Positions 10,302 through 21,096 are shown, counted from the first letter of the stretch. The stretch: 64,000 bases of DNA from Terrirubrum flagellatum (GCF_022059845.1 NZ_CP091851.1:496001-560000), one strand, 5' to 3'. Numbers and translations: made by a program. Notes: generated from the sequence alone by a model not told the origin.

Positions 10302-11219
10302 ATGACGCCAAAACACGTCGCGGTTCTCATGGGCGGATGGTCGGTCGAGCGCGAGGTGTCGTTGCGCTCCGGCGCGGCCTGCGCCGCCGCGCTTGAAAGC
10401 GTCGGCTATCGCGTCACGCGTCTCGAAGTCGGGCGCGACGTGGCGCAGCGATTGATCGAACTCAAACCCGACGTCGCCTTCAACGCGCTCCATGGCCGCT
10501 TCGGCGAGGACGGCACGATCCAGGGCATCCTCGAAATCCTGCAAATCCCCTACACCCATTCCGGCGTGCTTGCCTCGTCGCTGGCGATCCAGAAGGACAA
10601 GGCCAAGATCGTCGCCGCGGCCGCCGGCGTCCCCGTCGCGAAGGGCGTGACCGTCTCGCGATTCGAGGCGGCGAAGCGCCACGTTCTGCCGCCGCCTTAT
10701 GTGTTAAAACCCGTTAACGAAGGCTCGTCCGTCGGCGTCATCCTGGTGCGCAAGGAGCGCAGCCATCCGCCGCAGGAGTTGTCGCGGCCGGACTGGCCCT
10801 GCGGCGAGATCATGCTGGCCGAGGAATATATCGCCGGGCGGGAACTCACCTGCGCCGTGATGGGCGATCGCGCGCTTGGCGTCACGGAGATCAAGGCGGC
10901 GACCGGCGACTTCTACGATTATGACGCAAAGTACGCAAAAGGCGGCTCTTTTCATGTGTGTCCCGCCGAGCTTTCACCAAATATTTACCAGCGCATTCAA
11001 CAGTTGGCGTTAACGGCGCATCAATCAATCGGGTGCCGAGGCGTCAGCCGTTCAGACTTCCGTTACGACGACGAGACCGACACCCTCGTCTGGCTGGAGG
11101 TCAACACGCAGCCCGGCATGACCGAGACGAGCCTTGTGCCTGAGTTGGCGGCCCATGCAGGCCTTTCGTTCGGCGAGTTGGTGCAATGGATGGTGGAGGA
11201 CGCCTCCAGCGATCGATGA
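10302..11219 (+). CDS. ddl: D-alanine--D-alanine ligase
   Basis: ATP-grasp ligase forming the D-Ala-D-Ala used by MurF. It is 305 aa from ATG 10302; I prefer this over the ATG at 10296 because AGGAG (10291-10295) would touch the earlier codon but is correctly spaced from the later one. Motifs include the N-terminal VLMGGWSVEREVSLRSG (usually GGxSxEREVSL), HGRFGEDGTIQG near residue 65, the ATP-grasp KPVNEGSSVGV near 138, and the C-terminal EVNTQPGMTETSL metal-binding stretch. The stop overlaps the ftsQ ATG. Confidence 0.96.
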   Translation: MTPKHVAVLMGGWSVEREVSLRSGAACAAALESVGYRVTRLEVGRDVAQRLIELKPDVAFNALHGRFGEDGTIQGILEILQIPYTHSGVLASSLAIQKDKAKIVAAAAGVPVAKGVTVSRFEAAKRHVLPPPYVLKPVNEGSSVGVILVRKERSHPPQELSRPDWPCGEIMLAEEYIAGRELTCAVMGDRALGVTEIKAATGDFYDYDAKYAKGGSFHVCPAELSPNIYQRIQQLALTAHQSIGCRGVSRSDFRYDDETDTLVWLEVNTQPGMTETSLVPELAAHAGLSFGELVQWMVEDASSDR

Positions 11220-12112
11220 CAGCGCCGCCCCTGGCCATGACCAGGGGCGCGGTTCCTGCCGTCGTGCAGCGCCCGCTGCCGCCGCGCAGGCCGAGGCGCA
11301 GGGGCGTCAAGCTTCCCCGTTTCATCGGCGCATGGTCGGTCGCGGGATTGTTTTCGATGGTGGCGCTCGCCGGCGCCATCCAGGGCGGACACCTGCAGAC
11401 GCTACGCCAGACCTATGGCGACTTTCATCATGTCGCCGGCCGCATCGCCGGCTTCGGCCTGCAGCGCGTCACGATTTCCGGGCAGGTCGAACTCAACGAG
11501 CGCGAGATCGTCGCCGCGGCGGGCGTCGACTCCCGCCAGTCGCTGCTGTTCCTCGACGTCGCGCAGATCCGCGACAAGATCCTTGCGCTGCCGCTCGTCG
11601 AAAGCGCGTCGGTGCGCAAGCTCTATCCCAACGATCTCGTCATCGACATCGTCGAGCGCGAGGCCTACGCGGTCTGGCAGCGCGACGGCGAGTTGAAAGT
11701 CATCGCGTCCGACGGCACGCCGACCGAGAAGATGCGCGATCCGCGCTTCGTCGATCTGCCGCTGGTGGTGGGCGAAGGCGCCAACAAGCGCGCCAAGGAT
11801 TTCGTCGCGCTGCTCGATGTCGCGCCCGAGCTGCGCAGCCGCATCCGCGCGGGATCGCTCATCGGCGAGCGGCGCTGGAATCTCACCCTCGCCAACGGCA
11901 TTCTCGTGCGCCTGCCGGAGGTCGACGCCGCCGACGCCATGAAGCGCCTCGCCAGGGCGCAGCGCGAGCAGCGCCTGCTCGAGCGCGACGTGCTCGCGAT
12001 CGACATGCGCGATCCCGATCGCATCACCGTGCGCCTCGCCGCCGAGCCGGCGGAGACGCGCCTCGAAGCCGCGAAGAAGAAGATGGGTAAATGGATGGGG
12101 AACGACGCATGA
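11216..12112 (+). CDS. ftsQ: Cell division protein FtsQ
   Basis: Bitopic divisome protein linking FtsL/FtsB to early division proteins. ATG 11216 gives 298 aa and a four-base overlap (ATGA) with ddl, so I prefer it to an in-frame ATG 30 bases upstream. The order is a basic cytoplasmic tail rich in Arg and Pro (residues 1-30), one membrane segment near residues 40-62, a POTRA domain starting about 80 (ISGQVELNEREIVAA), then the FtsQ beta domain with ESASVRKLYPNDLVIDIVEREAYA-like sequence. The stop overlaps the ftsA ATG. Confidence 0.93.
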   Translation: MTAPPLAMTRGAVPAVVQRPLPPRRPRRRGVKLPRFIGAWSVAGLFSMVALAGAIQGGHLQTLRQTYGDFHHVAGRIAGFGLQRVTISGQVELNEREIVAAAGVDSRQSLLFLDVAQIRDKILALPLVESASVRKLYPNDLVIDIVEREAYAVWQRDGELKVIASDGTPTEKMRDPRFVDLPLVVGEGANKRAKDFVALLDVAPELRSRIRAGSLIGERRWNLTLANGILVRLPEVDAADAMKRLARAQREQRLLERDVLAIDMRDPDRITVRLAAEPAETRLEAAKKKMGKWMGNDA

Positions 12113-13434
12113 CATCTCCGCGTCTGCCCCAGACCCCGCGCATGCGGCGCGTGCCGCCGAACAAGAGCGCGACGCTGTCGGTCATCGATATCGGCACCAA
12201 CAAGATCATCTGCGTCATCGCGGAGCTGGAGCCCTTGCCGCGCGGCGAAAGCATGCGCGGACGCACGCATCTCTGCCGCGTGATCGGCGTCGGCCATCAG
12301 CGCTCGCTTGGCGTGAAGGGCGGCGTCATCGTCGATCTGGAATCGGCGGAGCGCGCGCTGCGCCACGCCATCGACGCCGCCGAACGCATGGCGAAGGTCG
12401 AGGTTCATTCCGCGATCGTCAATCTCAGCGGCGGCCGTCTGGGTTCAGCGCGCTACGCCGGCGATACGCCGCTCGGCGGCCGCCCGATTGCGCCCATCGA
12501 TGTCGATCGCGCGGTCACGGCCGCTGCGGTCAATGTCGCTCATCCCCAGCGCTCGCTCATGCATGCGCTGCCGACCGCGTTCGCCGTCGACGGCGCGTCC
12601 GGCGTGCAAGACCCGACCGGCATGGTCGGCTCGAAGCTTTCCTGCGAGCTGCATGTGGTGTCGAGCGATTTGACCGCTGCGCGCAACCTCATGCTGGCGG
12701 TCGAGCGCTGCCATGTGGAGGTCGAGGCCGTCGTCGCGACGCCTTACGCCTCCGGCCTGTCGAGTCTGATCGATGACGAAGCCGATATCGGCGCCATCGT
12801 CATCGACATGGGCGCAGGCACCACGACTTTCTCCGTGTTCGAGCGCGGGCGTCTCGCGCATGTGGACGGCGTCGCCGTCGGCGGTCATCACGTCACCATG
12901 GATGTGGCGCGCGGCCTCTCGACGCGTCTCTCCGACGCCGAGCGCGTGAAGACTTTGTTCGGCTCCGTCATGAGCGCGCTGTCGGATGAGCGCGATCTCA
13001 TCTCGATCCCGCAGGTCGATGAAGGCGACCGCGATCTCGACGCGCAGATTCCGCGCGCCCAGCTCACGCGCATCATCAGGCCGCGCATCGAGGAGATTCT
13101 CGAACTGGTGCGCGACCGTCTGCGCGGCGCGGGCCACGCGGCGCGCGCCGGTCGCCGCATCGTGCTGACTGGCGGCGCAAGCCAGCTCACGGGCCTCAGC
13201 GAACTCGCGCGCAAGATTCTCGACAATCAGGTGCGCGTTGGTCGGCCGCTTGGCGTGAAGGGATTGCCGGAAGCCGCGAAGGGTCCGGCGTTCTCCACCG
13301 TCGTCGGCCTGATGGTCTATCCGCAGGTCGCCGACATCGATCGCATCGATCTGCGCAGCGGCGGATTGTTGCGTCCCACAGGTTCAGACGGCGCCATCTC
13401 GCGGTTCGCGCGGTGGCTCAAGGAAAGCTTTTAG
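12109..13434 (+). CDS. ftsA: Cell division protein FtsA
   Basis: Actin-fold membrane tether for FtsZ. ATG 12109 (441 aa) overlaps the ftsQ stop by four bases and is preferred over an ATG 18 bases upstream. Phosphate 1 loop VIDIGTNKI is near residue 25, the FtsA-specific 1C domain follows at roughly 95-180, the phosphate 2 loop [12 protein letters not shown] is near 238, and [10 protein letters not shown] near 355 is the adenosine motif. The C-terminus ends [10 protein letters not shown], the amphipathic membrane helix. Confidence 0.96.
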   Translation: MTSPRLPQTPRMRRVPPNKSATLSVIDIGTNKIICVIAELEPLPRGESMRGRTHLCRVIGVGHQRSLGVKGGVIVDLESAERALRHAIDAAERMAKVEVHSAIVNLSGGRLGSARYAGDTPLGGRPIAPIDVDRAVTAAAVNVAHPQRSLMHALPTAFAVDGASGVQDPTGMVGSKLSCELHVVSSDLTAARNLMLAVERCHVEVEAVVATPYASGLSSLIDDEADIGAIVIDMGAGTTTFSVFERGRLAHVDGVAVGGHHVTMDVARGLSTRLSDAERVKTLFGSVMSALSDERDLISIPQVDEGDRDLDAQIPRAQLTRIIRPRIEEILELVRDRLRGAGHAARAGRRIVLTGGASQLTGLSELARKILDNQVRVGRPLGVKGLPEAAKGPAFSTVVGLMVYPQVADIDRIDLRSGGLLRPTGSDGAISRFARWLKESF

Positions 13435-13516
13435 CAGCGACGCAGCGTATCAGCGATCGCGCCATTCACGCGTAATTCTGCGGACCAGAAGTCCGCTCCG
13501 AGATGAGAGGAAGACC

Positions 13517-15196
13517 ATGACGCTCAATCTTCAGGCCCCTGGCATCCACGAGTTGAAGCCGCACATCACCGTGTTCGGTTGCGGCGGCGCCGGCGGCAAC
13601 GCCGTCAACAACATGGTGGAAGGCGGCCTCGTCGGTTGCGACTTCGTCGTCGCGAATACGGACGCGCAGGCGCTCGCCATGTCGAAGGTCGAGCGTCGCA
13701 TCCAGATGGGCCTTGAAGTCACGCAAGGGTTGGGCGCCGGCGCGCAACCCGAGATTGGCCGCGCCTCCGCTGAAGAGGTGATCGACGAAATCCGCGATCA
13801 GCTCGCCGGCGCGCATATGGTGTTCATCACCGCCGGCATGGGCGGCGGCACCGGCACGGGCGCCGCGCCTGTTGTTGCGCGCGCGGCGCGCGATCTCGGC
13901 ATCCTCACCGTCGGCGTCGTCACGAAGCCCTTCCACTTCGAGGGCACGCGCCGCATGCGCATCGCGGACGCCGGCATCACCGAGCTGCAGAAGCATGTCG
14001 ACACGCTGATCGTCATCCCGAACCAGAATTTGTTCCGCATCGCCAACGAGAAGACCACCTTCGCCGAAGCCTTCGCGCTCGCCGACCAGGTGCTCTATTC
14101 CGGCGTCGCCTCGGTCACCGACCTCATGGTCAAGGAAGGCCTGATCAATCTCGACTTCGCCGACGTGCGCTCGGTGATGCGCGAGATGGGCAAGGCGATG
14201 ATGGGCACGGGCGAGGCGACCGGCGAAGGCCGCGCGCTGGCCGCCGCTGAAGCCGCCATCTCCAATCCGCTGCTCGATGAAACCTCGATGAAGGGCGCTC
14301 GCGGCCTTCTCATCTCCGTGTCTGGCGGCGCCGATCTCACGCTCTACGAAATCGACGAGGCGGCCAATCGCATCCGTCAGGAAGTCGACGAGGAAGCGAA
14401 CGTGATCTTCGGCGCGACCCGCGACGACAGCCTCGACGGCGTCATTCGCGTGTCGGTCGTCGCGACCGGCATCGACAAGGCGGACGAGCAGATCGCCGAT
14501 CATTCGGCGTCCGAGCGTCGTCTGGCCGAAGTCGCGGAGCGCATCGCCATGGAGGCGCGCGCCCGTCACGCCGAGATCGCGCAGCGTCCGGCAGCGCCGC
14601 CGCGCCGCGTTCATGCTCCGGTCGAAGCCGCTCCGGCGCCGATCGCCTATGCGCCCGTTCCGGCGCCCGCTCCGGTCGAAGCTGCGCTTCCGCCGGCCGC
14701 CTATATCGAGCCCGCGCCGCTGCCGCAGGCGATGGATTTCGAGCCGGCTGTCGCCGCCGCGCTCGCCGCCGCCGATCTCGCTCCGGCCGAAGATTTCGCG
14801 CCGCCGCGTCCGGATCCGGTGATTCGTCCGATGCGCATGCCGCGCATGGAGGAGCTGCCGGCGCCAGCCCAGCGCCAGATCGAAGCCGCACGTCCGGTCG
14901 CGATTCCCGCTGCGCCGACCTCGCCGGTCGAATCGAAGCGCATGACGTTGCTGCAGCGGCTCGCCGCCGTCGGCCTCGGCCGCAAGGAGGACGAGGCTGC
15001 TCCGCCGCCGCCTGCGACTGCGCCGGCTGCGCCGCTTCCCGTCCATAATGAATACGCCCGCCGGCCGATCGCGCCGGCCCAGCCGAGGGCGCCTCAGGGG
15101 CAGCTCGATTCGCATGGCCGCGCTCCGATTCCGGCGCGCTCCATGGAAGAGGAGCAGCTGGAGATTCCGGCTTTCCTCCGCCGTCAGGCGAATTGA
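13517..15196 (+). CDS. ftsZ: Cell division GTPase FtsZ
   Basis: Tubulin-like GTPase that builds the Z ring. The globular part has [14 protein letters not shown] near residue 20, the tubulin signature [10 protein letters not shown] near 112, and [11 protein letters not shown] near 210. A long linker rich in Ala and Pro (about residues 340-540) is typical of alphaproteobacteria and makes the protein 559 aa, well above the roughly 385 aa of E. coli. The conserved tail [12 protein letters not shown] is the FtsA/ZapA-type binding peptide. AGAGGAAG lies before ATG 13517. An 82-base gap separates it from ftsA, and a terminator follows. Confidence 0.97.
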   Translation: MTLNLQAPGIHELKPHITVFGCGGAGGNAVNNMVEGGLVGCDFVVANTDAQALAMSKVERRIQMGLEVTQGLGAGAQPEIGRASAEEVIDEIRDQLAGAHMVFITAGMGGGTGTGAAPVVARAARDLGILTVGVVTKPFHFEGTRRMRIADAGITELQKHVDTLIVIPNQNLFRIANEKTTFAEAFALADQVLYSGVASVTDLMVKEGLINLDFADVRSVMREMGKAMMGTGEATGEGRALAAAEAAISNPLLDETSMKGARGLLISVSGGADLTLYEIDEAANRIRQEVDEEANVIFGATRDDSLDGVIRVSVVATGIDKADEQIADHSASERRLAEVAERIAMEARARHAEIAQRPAAPPRRVHAPVEAAPAPIAYAPVPAPAPVEAALPPAAYIEPAPLPQAMDFEPAVAAALAAADLAPAEDFAPPRPDPVIRPMRMPRMEELPAPAQRQIEAARPVAIPAAPTSPVESKRMTLLQRLAAVGLGRKEDEAAPPPPATAPAAPLPVHNEYARRPIAPAQPRAPQGQLDSHGRAPIPARSMEEEQLEIPAFLRRQAN

Positions 15197-15220
15197 AACA
15201 AAGCCGCTTCGCCATATTTC

Positions 15221-15252
15221 GGCCCGGACCTCCCGTCCGGGCCTAACTTTTT
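15221..15252 (+). terminator. Rho-independent terminator after ftsZ
   Basis: A perfect nine-base stem GGCCCGGAC/GTCCGGGCC with a five-base loop at 15221-15243 is followed by TAACTTTTTG. It closes the division cluster. The next 240 bases up to lpxC hold no gene that I can support. Confidence 0.85.
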
Positions 15253-15495
15253 GTAAAGCTTATATTTTAACGGCCTGTATCGCGCCGCGTCATATGGCTG
15301 AAATGTGTTACAGAGCGTAAGAAACAGTGATTTGGCGCAGGCGGAGCCGAGGGCTAGCTTGCGCGCAATCAAGACGGGTGGCGCAGCCGAATCGCGCGCG
15401 CATCCGCTCCTCGCAGGGCAAGCGTAACAGAACCGACAGCGGCCGCCCGTGGTCCACGGGATGCAGGTCTTTTGTCGTCAATGGGTGGGTCGAGA

Positions 15496-16455
15496 ATGGG
15501 TCTGAAGCAGACGACCATCAAAGGTCGCGTTGAGGTGACCGGCGTCGGCGTTCATTCGGGCGCTCCCGCGAAGCTTGTTCTGCATCCTGCTGAAGCCGGT
15601 CACGGCGTCATTTTCCAGCGCACCGGGCTCGCCGGCGGCCGCGACCGTCTCATCGAAGCGTCGCATCGCCATGTCAGCGCCACCGAACTCTGCACCGTCA
15701 TCGGCGACCGCTCGACCGGCGCCGTGTCGACGATCGAGCATCTCATGTCGGCCCTGATGGGCCTTGGCGTCGACAATGTCTTCATCGAGGTCGACGGCCC
15801 TGAAATCCCGATCATGGATGGCAGCGCCTGGCCCTTCGTCGAGGCGATCATGTCGGTCGGCGTCGCGACGCTGTCCGCGAAGCGCCGCTATATCAAGGTC
15901 TTGAAGCCGGTTCGCGTCGATCACGAGCGTTCTTTCTGTGAGTTGCGCCCGGCCGAGCAGGGCTTCTCGCTCGATGTCGAAATCGATTTTCCGCTGCCGA
16001 CGATCGGCCGCCAGCGCCGCGCGGTGACGCTTGATTCCGGCGTCTTCGTCCGCGAAGTGGCGCGGGCCCGCACCTTCGGCCTGCTGAGCGACGTCGAGCG
16101 GCTGTGGAAGGCCAATCTCGCGCTTGGCGCGTCGCTGGAGAACACGGTCGCGGTCGACGAAACCCGTGTCGTCAATCCGGAAGGCCTGCGCTATCCCGAC
16201 GAGTTCGTGCGTCACAAGCTCCTCGACGCCATCGGCGATCTCGCGCTCGCCGGCGCGCCGATGATCGGCAAGTTCCGCTCCTATCGCGGCGGCCATCGCA
16301 TGAATTTCCTCATGCTTCAGGCCCTGTTCGCCGACCGCAACGCCTACGCTCTGGTCGATGCGCCCGCCGCGTCTCGTCCGGCGGCTGCAGCGGCCTCGGC
16401 GGCCGATCTCACGCCAGCCATGGCCTCGCCGGTCTTCGCCGCCGACCGCAACTGA
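15496..16455 (+). CDS. lpxC: UDP-3-O-acyl-GlcNAc deacetylase LpxC
   Basis: Zinc-dependent deacetylase, the committed step of lipid A synthesis in the cytoplasm. ATG 15496 gives 319 aa starting MGLKQTTIKG, matching the usual N-terminus; an in-frame ATG at 15481 is possible. Zinc ligands and catalytic residues are visible: STIEHLMSAL near residue 80, the HKLLDAIGDL segment near 238 (HKxxD), and SYRGGHRMN near 262 with the catalytic His. The C-terminal 30 residues are Ala/Pro-rich and non-conserved. Confidence 0.96.
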   Translation: MGLKQTTIKGRVEVTGVGVHSGAPAKLVLHPAEAGHGVIFQRTGLAGGRDRLIEASHRHVSATELCTVIGDRSTGAVSTIEHLMSALMGLGVDNVFIEVDGPEIPIMDGSAWPFVEAIMSVGVATLSAKRRYIKVLKPVRVDHERSFCELRPAEQGFSLDVEIDFPLPTIGRQRRAVTLDSGVFVREVARARTFGLLSDVERLWKANLALGASLENTVAVDETRVVNPEGLRYPDEFVRHKLLDAIGDLALAGAPMIGKFRSYRGGHRMNFLMLQALFADRNAYALVDAPAASRPAAAAASAADLTPAMASPVFAADRN

Positions 16456-16606
16456 GTTCGCGCCGTCTCGCGCTTTGGCCGCGAAACGGCCGCATTGGCT
16501 TTTCATTGCAGGCGAATGGCGGCAGGTCGCCCCGCGACGGACTTGCGCCGGCATGGGTTCGGCGGCACAACGCGGCGCGCAGGCAACATTCCCGGGTGAC
16601 AGCGTA

Positions 16607-17521
16607 ATGGCGAGAACAGAGATTCGGTCGGGACAGCGTCAGGGCGCTGGCGCGCGGGCCATGGGCCGCGCCTGGATCGTCGCCCTGCTGGCCGCCCTGC
16701 CGCTCGCCGCCTGCGACAGCATCGCTTCGTTCAATCCGTTCGACAACACCGAACGCTACAAGACCGACAATACCCCCATTGTCCCGGCCGAGCGCCTCTA
16801 CAATGAAGGCCTCTCCCGCCTGAAGGAGAACGACTATAGCGGCGCGGTGAAGCGGTTCGAGAATGTTGACCGCCAGCACCCGATGACCGACTGGGCGCGC
16901 CGCGCCATCCTGATGCAGGCCTTCGCCAACTATGAAGGCGGGCAGTACGAGGAGGCGGTTTCGGCGGCCAAGCGCTACATGACGCTGCACGGCAATACGC
17001 CTGACGCGGCCTATGCGCAGTATCTGCTCGCGATGTCCTACTACAACCAGGTGCCCGACATCGGCCGCGATCAGGAACGCTCGGCGCTCGCGGCGCAGGC
17101 GCTTGCCGATCTCGTGCAGCGTTATCCCACTTCGGAATATGTCACCGATGCGCGCTACAAGCTGAGCGTCGTGCGCGACCAGCTCGCCGGCAAGGAGATG
17201 ACCGTCGGCCGCTTCTATCTCGAGAAGCGCCAGTACACGGCGGCGATCAACCGTTTCCGCGACGTGGTCGCGAAGTACCAGACGACGCGCCATGTCGAGG
17301 AAGCGCTGATGCGGCTGACCGAGGCCTATATGGCGCTCGGCATCGCGCAGGAGGCCCAGACGGCCGCGGCCGTTCTCGGCCATAACTTCCCGGACAGTCC
17401 CTGGTACAAGGACGCCTTCAAGCTGCTGCAGAGCGGCGGCCTCGAGCCGCGCGAGAACCAGCAGTCCTGGATCAGCCGGGCGTTCCGCGGCTTCACGCGC
17501 ACGGTCGTTGGTCTGAACTGA
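16607..17521 (+). CDS. bamD: Outer membrane assembly lipoprotein BamD
   Basis: Lipoprotein of the BAM complex that inserts outer membrane beta-barrels. ATG 16607 gives 304 aa; ATG 16661 (MGRAW) is an alternative that would leave a shorter signal peptide. The lipobox PLAAC puts the lipidated Cys at residue 36. The rest is made of TPR-like repeats, for example AERLYNEGLSRLKENDYSGA and later YTAAINRFRDVVAKYQTT. It sits between lpxC and recN, a conserved order in this group. Confidence 0.94.
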   Translation: MARTEIRSGQRQGAGARAMGRAWIVALLAALPLAACDSIASFNPFDNTERYKTDNTPIVPAERLYNEGLSRLKENDYSGAVKRFENVDRQHPMTDWARRAILMQAFANYEGGQYEEAVSAAKRYMTLHGNTPDAAYAQYLLAMSYYNQVPDIGRDQERSALAAQALADLVQRYPTSEYVTDARYKLSVVRDQLAGKEMTVGRFYLEKRQYTAAINRFRDVVAKYQTTRHVEEALMRLTEAYMALGIAQEAQTAAAVLGHNFPDSPWYKDAFKLLQSGGLEPRENQQSWISRAFRGFTRTVVGLN

Positions 17522-17533
17522 TCGCGGGGCGCG

Positions 17534-19207
17534 ATGCTCGTCCAGCTCGCGATCCGCGACATCGTCCTTATCGAGAAGCTTGATCTCGCCTTCGGCGATG
17601 GTCTGTCCGTGCTCACCGGCGAAACCGGCGCGGGCAAATCCATCCTGCTCGATTCACTGTCACTGGCGCTCGGCGCGCGCGGCGATGGCGGGCTTGTGCG
17701 TCAGGGGCAGTCGCAGGGACAGGTCACCGCGGTCTTCGACCTTGGCGAGAAGCATCCCGTGCGCGCGGCGGCCTCCGCTTATGACGTCGTCATCGATGGC
17801 GATCTCATCCTGAAGCGCGTGCAATTCGCCGATGGCCGCACGCGCGCCAGCGTGAATGATCAGCCGGTCAGCGCGCAGGCGCTGCGCGCCATCAGCGCCG
17901 GGCTCGTCGAATTGCACGGCCAGCATGATGATCGCGCGCTGGTCGATCCTTCTTCACACCGGCTGCTGCTCGATCAATTCGGCGGACATCTCGCGCTGCG
18001 CGACAAGGTGCGCGAGGCGCACAAGAATTTCGCCGATGCGCGCGAGGCGCTGGAATTGCAGCGCGCCAGCGTCGAAGTGGCGCGGCGCGAGGCGGAGTTC
18101 CTGCGTCATGCGGTGCAAGAGCTCGACAAGCTCGCGCCGATCCATGGCGAAGAAGCGCTGCTCGCCGCGCGGCGCCAGACCATGATGCAGGCTGAGAAGG
18201 TGCGGCAGGAGATCGCCGAAGCGGTCGACTCCGTTGGCGGGCAGGGCTCGCCGATCCCGAATTTGTCGGCATCGATGCGCAGGCTGGAGCGGCGCGCGAC
18301 GCAGGCGCCGGAACTGATCACTCCTTCGGTGAAGGCGCTCGATGCCGCCTTGCAGGCGCTGGAAGAGGCGCGCGATACGCTCGAACGTGCGCTGCGCGAT
18401 TGCGATTTCGATCCGCGCGAACTCGAGCTCTCCGAAGAACGATTGTTCGAGCTGCGCGCCGCCGCGCGCAAATATCAGTGCGCGCCCGACGAACTTGCCG
18501 CGCGCGCCGAGAAATTCCGCGGCGATGTCGAGCTGATCGATTCCGGCGAGCGCGCGCTTGTCGCGCAGGAGCGCTCCATGGCGGAGGCCGAGGCCGCCTA
18601 TCTCAACGCCGCTGATGCGCTGAGCGAGGCGCGCAAGAAAGCGGCGGCGAAGCTCGACAAGGCGGTGCGCGCGGAGCTGCCGCCGCTGAAGCTCGAACGC
18701 GCATCGTTCACCACCAATGTCGCCGTCGACAAAACACAGCGTGGCCCTGACGGTTATGAGCGCATCGAATTCTGGGTGCAGACCAATCCGGGATCGCGGC
18801 CGGGGCCGATGGTGAAGGTGGCGTCGGGCGGAGAGCTCGCGCGCTTCCTGCTCGCCTTGAAAGTGGTGATCGCCGATCGCGGCTCGGCGCCGACTCTCGT
18901 GTTCGACGAGATCGACACCGGCGTCGGCGGCGCGGTGGCCGACGCTATCGGCAAGCGGCTCAAGCGGCTTGCTTCATCGGTGCAGGTGCTCTGCGTCACC
19001 CATGCGCCGCAGGTGGCGGCGTTGGCCTCGCGCCATTTCCTCATCGCCAAGGAAGGCGCGGCCAAGGGTCAGCGCGTGGCCACACGGGTGTCCGCTTTGG
19101 ACGAAACCATGCGCCGCGAGGAGATCGCCCGCATGCTCGCCGGCGCGACCATTACCGAAGAAGCGCGCGCCGCGGCGGGACGGTTGCTGCGCGCGCCGTC
19201 TGCATAG
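17534..19207 (+). CDS. recN: DNA repair protein RecN
   Basis: SMC-like ATPase acting in double-strand break repair. It is 557 aa, normal length. The N-terminal Walker A is TGETGAGKS near residues 30-38, with LGARGDGGLVR after it and the HGQHDDRALV motif near residue 124. A central coiled coil spans about 155-370 and the C-terminus has the ABC signature KVASGGELARFLLAL and Walker B LVFDEIDTGVGG near 455-466. It starts 12 bases after bamD. Confidence 0.96.
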   Translation: MLVQLAIRDIVLIEKLDLAFGDGLSVLTGETGAGKSILLDSLSLALGARGDGGLVRQGQSQGQVTAVFDLGEKHPVRAAASAYDVVIDGDLILKRVQFADGRTRASVNDQPVSAQALRAISAGLVELHGQHDDRALVDPSSHRLLLDQFGGHLALRDKVREAHKNFADAREALELQRASVEVARREAEFLRHAVQELDKLAPIHGEEALLAARRQTMMQAEKVRQEIAEAVDSVGGQGSPIPNLSASMRRLERRATQAPELITPSVKALDAALQALEEARDTLERALRDCDFDPRELELSEERLFELRAAARKYQCAPDELAARAEKFRGDVELIDSGERALVAQERSMAEAEAAYLNAADALSEARKKAAAKLDKAVRAELPPLKLERASFTTNVAVDKTQRGPDGYERIEFWVQTNPGSRPGPMVKVASGGELARFLLALKVVIADRGSAPTLVFDEIDTGVGGAVADAIGKRLKRLASSVQVLCVTHAPQVAALASRHFLIAKEGAAKGQRVATRVSALDETMRREEIARMLAGATITEEARAAAGRLLRAPSA

Positions 19208-19279
19208 AGGCGCTGTCTTCATCGCCTTGTTCGGCGCGCCGTCTTGCGCAAATGTGCGGCAAGATGTGAGGCGCATGAG

Positions 19280-21094
19280 ATGAGCAGCCAGTTCCAGTCA
19301 TTTGAGGACAAGTCCGAAGGCGCGCGCGGGCCCGAACGCGCCGCGCTTCTGCGCGCAGAGTTGAAGCTTCGCGGCGTCGACGGATTCATCGTTCCGCGCG
19401 CAGACGAGCATCAGGGCGAATATGTCCCGAAGAATGCGGAAAGGCTCGCCTGGCTCACGGGCTTCACCGGTTCTGCGGGAACCGCTGTCGTGCTGGAGGA
19501 TAAGGCGGCGATCTTCGTCGACGGGCGCTACACGCTGCAGGCGGCGGAGCAAGTCGACACCAAGACCTTCGCGGTTGTCGCCTCGATGCAGACGACGCCG
19601 GAAGCATGGATCGAAAGCAATCTGCCCGAAGGCGCGAAGCTGGGATTCGATCCCTGGCTTGTGACTAGCGACGGCCGCAAGAAGTTTGAACTCGCCGCGA
19701 AGAAGGCGGGCGGCAGCGTCGTGGCGCTTGAGCGAAATCCGCTCGACGCGGTGTGGAAAGACAGGCCGCCGGCGCCGCGCGCGCCTGTGTTCGCGCAGGA
19801 CGCCGCGTTTGCGGGCGAGGACGCCGCGTCGAAACTGAAGCGCGTGCGCGAGGCGCTGGCGAAGGAGCGTTGCGCCGCGCTTGTCGTCTCCGATCCGCAT
19901 TCGCTGTGCTGGCTGTTCAACATCCGCGGCGGCGACGTCGGGCACACGCCGCTTGCTTTGGGATACGCTGTCGTCGCGAAGGACGAGGCGATCCTGTTTA
20001 TGGATGCTGGCAAGCTCGACGCATCAATGCGCGGGTCGTTGTCGGCGCAGGCGCGCATCGTCGAACCGTCGGCGCTTGCTGGCGAACTCGCGAAGATCGC
20101 GTCGGACGGCGCGAAGATCAGAATCGATTCCGCCAGCGGCGGATCGCAGCTCGCGACCATCGTGGAAAAGGCCGGCGGCGCGGCCGATGTCGGCGCCGAT
20201 CCCATCGCGCGCATGAAGGCGGCGAAGAATGAGGCGGAACTCTCAGGCGCGCGCGCCGCGCATCTGCGCGACGGCGCGGCGATGACGCGCTTTCTCTCGT
20301 GGTTCGACGAGGAAGCGCCGAAGGGCGGGCTGACCGAAATCGGCGCAGCAGAGAAATTGGAAGAGTATCGCCGCGCGACCAACCTGCTGCACGATCTGTC
20401 TTTTCCTTCGATTTCCGCTGCTGGGCCGAATGCGGCGCTGCCGCATTATCGCGTCTCGACGAAATCGAATCGCAAGATCGAGCCTGGAATCTTCCTGATC
20501 GATTCCGGCGCGCAATATCGCGACGGCACCACCGACATCACGCGCACGGTTTCGGTCGCGGAAGTCACCGACGAAATGAAGGATCGCTATACGCGAGTGC
20601 TGAAAGGCCACATCGCGATCGCGACGGTGGTGTTCCCCGAGGGAACATCCGGCGCGCAACTCGATTCGCTGGCGCGGCTTTCGCTCTGGAGTGCGGGCCT
20701 CGATTTCGATCACGGCACGGGCCACGGGATCGGTTCGTTCCTGTCGGTGCATGAGGGGCCGCAGCGCCTGTCGAAACTTGGGACAGCGACGCTTGAGCCC
20801 GGCATGATCCTCTCGAACGAGCCCGGCTTCTACAAGACGAATGATTACGGCATCCGCATCGAGAATATTCTCGTGGTCGAGCGCCGCGAAATTCCGGGCG
20901 GCGACCGCAAGATGCTCGGCTTCGAAACCATCTCGTTCGCGCCGATCGATCTCGCGCTGATCAAGAAGGAATTGCTGACGGCGGACGAGATCGCGTGGCT
21001 CAACTCGTATCACGCCCGCACGCGCGAGAAGCTTGCGCCTTTGGTCGATGGGGCAGCGCTTGAGTGGCTGGAGAAAGCGACGCGGGCGATTTGA
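19280..21094 (+). CDS. Xaa-Pro aminopeptidase (M24B, aminopeptidase P family)
   Basis: Cytoplasmic metallopeptidase predicted to release N-terminal residues preceding proline. ATG 19280 gives 604 aa, the three-domain large form. Two creatinase-like N-terminal domains (about residues 20-300) precede the pita-bread catalytic domain. Metal ligands are visible in LIDSGAQYRDGTTDITRTV (two Asp), HGTGHGIGSFLSVHEGP (His), NEPGFY (Glu) and GIRIENI (Glu). The last 60 residues carry the typical LLTADEIAWLNSYHARTR segment. A palindromic repeat pair follows. Confidence 0.93.
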   Translation: MSSQFQSFEDKSEGARGPERAALLRAELKLRGVDGFIVPRADEHQGEYVPKNAERLAWLTGFTGSAGTAVVLEDKAAIFVDGRYTLQAAEQVDTKTFAVVASMQTTPEAWIESNLPEGAKLGFDPWLVTSDGRKKFELAAKKAGGSVVALERNPLDAVWKDRPPAPRAPVFAQDAAFAGEDAASKLKRVREALAKERCAALVVSDPHSLCWLFNIRGGDVGHTPLALGYAVVAKDEAILFMDAGKLDASMRGSLSAQARIVEPSALAGELAKIASDGAKIRIDSASGGSQLATIVEKAGGAADVGADPIARMKAAKNEAELSGARAAHLRDGAAMTRFLSWFDEEAPKGGLTEIGAAEKLEEYRRATNLLHDLSFPSISAAGPNAALPHYRVSTKSNRKIEPGIFLIDSGAQYRDGTTDITRTVSVAEVTDEMKDRYTRVLKGHIAIATVVFPEGTSGAQLDSLARLSLWSAGLDFDHGTGHGIGSFLSVHEGPQRLSKLGTATLEPGMILSNEPGFYKTNDYGIRIENILVVERREIPGGDRKMLGFETISFAPIDLALIKKELLTADEIAWLNSYHARTREKLAPLVDGAALEWLEKATRAI

Positions 21095-21096
21095 CG

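Noticed and set aside
13466-15115. 549-codon minus-strand frame opposite ftsZ
   Set aside because: Antisense to a certain gene, Arg-rich, no motif.
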